Shown piece after piece: positions 61,150 through 64,000 of a stretch of DNA of 64,000 nt. Position 1 is the first letter of the stretch, and each line of letters starts with the position of its first letter. Where the stretch lies: the NCBI GenBank assembly GCA_006937955.1, contig SSNP01000145.1, positions 633,356-697,355 on the forward strand, read 5' to 3'. The notes under the pieces were generated by a model. That model did not search any database. It was given only the letters and a program-made list of their open reading frames with translations, and was not told the DNA's origin. This DNA comes from Pachypanchax playfairii (lineage: Eukaryota; Chordata; Actinopteri; Cyprinodontiformes; Aplocheilidae). Position numbers and translations under genes: made by a program.

Positions 61150-61394
61150 GTCCAGGCATTTTCACCGTAGTTTCCTCTATATGCATGTAAAATCACCTTA
61201 TTAGTTATTAATAGAGCTTGTTCAGGTCATACAGACACGATGCTTTCCAGAGGCAGCCTAATGTGCGTCCACGCTCACCCCTCCTTTCCACGCAACAGCG
61301 CAACAGACGCACAACGTTAGTGTTGAGTAATACGCAGCTGATAGCCTCCATTAAAGTCAATGAGACCGTTCCCACTGCACATGAAGCCGCGCAT

Positions 61395-61515
61395 GCAACG
61401 CATCCCAGAAGCGTAGTGTCGCGAGCATCATGTTGCAGTTCTATTTTTTACGCGGTACACTTCTAAAACACGTCAAGTGCAGCAATTTAGTTTGGACCAG
61501 ACAGGAAATCAGGGA
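61395..61515 (-). repeat. Dispersed repeat shared with 26530-26625
   Basis: The reverse complement carries TTTCCTGTCTGGTCCAAACT, CTAAATTGCTGCACTTGACG and a TGCTCGCGACACTACGCTTC block matching 26530-26625. Ends and class are unclear. Confidence 0.55.
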
Positions 61516-61889
61516 TTAAGACCATTAAGGCTGCAGTTTGGCCTGACAGGGCAATCGCAAGCCCAAAAATTTCAAACTTATTTATAGTCCCTTTAAGGAG
61601 GCCATAGGAAACAGTCCAAAAATCATCAGTAGCGTGTTCACAGGCGTTAGTACATGTCAATGTGACCGAGGCTTTACGCTGACTTATTAAGACACAAACA
61701 TAAGACGCATGAGAGTTCAGCCTTTTAAAACCTCAGAACGGTGCATCAACAGGAAGGTAAGACAAAATAAAAGCATGCTTGTAAAGTAAAAATGTTTTTT
61801 AGGATTGTTTGGAGCCAAAATTAAAATGTACAGTTTTGCAGGGTTTTGGTGGGGTCTTTAGGTGGATATTATTGTTTATTGTTTTACAG

Positions 61890-62112
61890 CAAGGGTCTTC
61901 AAATCCAGGCCTCAAGGGCCAGTGCTCTACCAGTTTTAGATGTATTTCTGCTCCAACACAGCTGATTCAAATTTTCCAACTTCCTCCTCGACATGGCAAA
62001 GTTCTGCAGAGGCCTGCTAACGAGCCATCATTTTGATCCAGTGTGGTGAATCAGGGAAAGACCTAAAACATGCAGGATACTGACCCTTGAGGCCTGGATT
62101 TGAAGACCCCTG
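61890..62112. mobile_element. Foldback MITE, 223 bp
   Basis: Ends CAAGGGTCTTCAAATCCAGG and the complement of GGATTTGAAGACCCCTG form inverted repeats of about 35 bp (continuing through CCTCAAGGGCCAGT and ACTGACCCTTGAGG). This is a very common fish MITE. About 22 bp of flank on each side are also inverted copies of one another (TATTGTTTATTGTTTTA and its complement), so the true ends may be further out. No clean target duplication was found. Confidence 0.8.
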
Positions 62113-64000
62113 CTCTAAGACAATAAACAATAATTTCAATAATAATAATATAGTCTTGGTTTGGAGAGTGGAGTCTGGTGTGTGCAGTATCCCTGCATCC
62201 ATGACAGAGTCTAAAGACAATAAAACACATTTGAACCAGTAAGTATTTCCCATTTTTGCACTTTTTACAGTATTCTTAAGTTTCAAACGCTGCCAGAAGA
62301 AAGTTCAGACACAGAGGAACTAGTTTGTTTGTTCTGCTGTGAATCATTTATTAATCACATCAGAGAAGATTAGATAAATGATTCTCTCAACAAACAATAC
62401 ATTATGTGTTCGTGCCTGAAGTACAGCTGCTTCTTCTGATGACAAAAAAGATGAAAATGAAAACATTTTGTTGAATTATTGATCCCTTTGATCTAACTGA
62501 CGTCTTTTCTGCTGATGGAACGTGTGTGTATTCTCCATAATTTAAAAACTACAGCTGTTTTTCCAGGTAATGACACAGACTCGTTGGGTATTCTGTATCA
62601 ACATCAGCCATGAAACTGATTCCAGCTGCTGATTAATCAACTTGGAGTGAATTATACAAATTTGGAAGAAAATTAATACATTTATAATCTACAAATATCA
62701 TTTGCAGATAATATTCTGGTACTTGTATTAGTTTGTTCACTGAGTAAAGTTTAATAAAGAAGATTTTACACTTACATTACAGTAAGTTTATGCTGCGTGA
62801 TTAATATTAAAGGTACAGTCTGTAAGAATTTTACAGGTAAATACTCACACAACTGTCTAATATCCCACCGATGTTGAAACTAAAGTCACATTGTAACAGA
62901 TCTGGATCTTAGCTGGCTGGGTGGTCGCTAGTTTCTGTCATTTTATAAAAGTTAACCAGGACCAGAATCATTATTTACTTCCTGGTTCTATAACGAATCA
63001 CATGTGAGTCTGCAAGGCTGCCAAGTCTTCAACACAAGCAGCTGGAATTCCACAACGACCAGCAACAAAAAGTAAGAAACCACCATCCTTCCAACTGATC
63101 AGCCGAACTGCATGTGATGGGGAGTTCAAACACACTTAGGAAAACTCAACGCTGAACAAATAGACCTTCAGACATTCCCAAAAGTTGATCAAATACAAGA
63201 GAAACAAAAGGAGGATCAACATTAGAACTGGCAACCCAGGGAGGGGAGGGGCTGAGAACAGACGATTATAATTGATGTTTTATTGTTGTTGTTTTATAAA
63301 TGCTCTGACTTGTTTAATAAATGTTCAATTAAAATAGTAAACCTTTTTAGAGTATTTTCAAGACTATCTGTATATAAATTACAGTTTCTGATGTTAGTTT
63401 AGATTTTAAAACTTTCAGGGTCTCTGTAGGTCTCTAAATTCACCACCAGCTGAAATAAATCTCCATTTTGCACAGTTTGATTCACATTTTTAAATCCTGT
63501 TGCTTTATTTTTTGTTTTGCATCCTTTTAAATTTCTTACACTTTTTGGAAAAAAATTGTCAGTTTGGGATTAATAAAGTCCATCCATTGATTGTAGCAAA
63601 GTTGCAGTAAGAACGTTTGAAAACTAGAAAACTCTCAGCCAATCAGCTCTTTTCCTCTATAATATGATGTCAAAATAATAAAGTATTCTTCAAAATATTC
63701 CTGGATCCTCATCCTGATTCAAATCACCCCAGAGACAGAACAGATTGGTTCTTGTTCTATATCCATCCAGCAGATACTGTCTGAAACATGCCTCAAAGAG
63801 AATCTGAGACACTGTAAATGTTTTGTAAGTAAGCGAGCTCATAAAGAATGTAAAGTTAGCGAATGGGCTTTAGTATAAAGTAAATACTGTGGGAGACTTT
63901 TAAGGTGTGTGGCAGAAAAAGAAATTACTGAAGTTGAATTAAGGCCTCAGTATATTTTTTTCCTCTGTCTTAATTGTGCTCCTTCCACCATTTTTTTTTT
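62113..64000. other. Intronic sequence with short repeat fragments
   Basis: Mostly unremarkable. A TTAAAGGTACAGTCTGTAAG block at 62808 resembles the end of a TTAA-type fish MITE. The stretch 63270-63340 resembles the interior of the hAT element at 53526-54168. A CAGTTTGGGATTAATAAAGT phrase near 63560 resembles a fish LINE 3' tail. No upstream snx29 exon was recognised. Confidence 0.4.

Noticed and set aside
61809..62286. Open frames within the 61.9-kb MITE
   Set aside because: The frames on the two strands share phrases only because the element is an inverted repeat.

Overview
The window is a stretch of teleost fish (probably percomorph) nuclear DNA lying almost wholly inside the introns of one gene. 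Two small phase-compatible coding exons on the minus strand, at 58224-58309 and 13094-13200, encode part of the coiled-coil region that links the RUN and PX domains of sorting nexin 29 (snx29). They look like consecutive exons separated by an intron of about 45 kb. I found no other convincing host gene, no functional RNA gene and no CRISPR array. The fish call rests on the repeat mix (L2/Maui-type and other APE-type LINEs, a Penelope-like element, many Tc1 and hAT relics, fish tRNA-like SINEs) and on AT-rich intronic sequence.

Layout by region: 1-7.4 kb holds a TTAA-ended repeat, a hAT element with a BED zinc-finger relic and a perfect 8-bp target duplication, a Harbinger-like MITE and an internally deleted LINE. 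9-12.2 kb holds a truncated foldback MITE, a Tc1 relic and a 5'-truncated L2 LINE. 13.1 kb carries the downstream snx29 exon. 15-17.7 kb has a hAT element with perfect target duplication and the 3' end of a Penelope-like element with its GIY-YIG endonuclease. 20.8-24 kb has hAT relics and a complete 599-bp palindromic MITE. 26.6-28.1 kb is a (GACA)n satellite-like array with higher-order structure.

27.85-34.44 kb is the same 3289-bp sequence twice, separated by exactly ten Ns. This is almost certainly an unmerged contig overlap, so everything in 31152-34440 (including a Harbinger-like MITE) is probably a duplicate report. Corrected for this, the intron would be about 41.7 kb.

34.4-48.3 kb contains an unassigned decayed coding region (about 36.7-37.3 kb), three Tc1 relics, a (ACAAG)n pentanucleotide array, a second TTAA-ended repeat copy and a small hAT MITE. 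48.3-64 kb is mostly unique intron, with a hAT element with perfect target duplication, SINE-like copies, the upstream snx29 exon, a palindromic (CCAT)/(GGAT) array and a foldback MITE.

No operon-like or defence-like system is present. The long reading frames in the tetra- and pentanucleotide arrays are repeat artefacts. The observations most worth acting on are the false duplication at the gap, the assignment of the locus to snx29, several dated transposon insertions, a fossil coding region of unknown origin, and some repeat-free segments that may be conserved noncoding elements.
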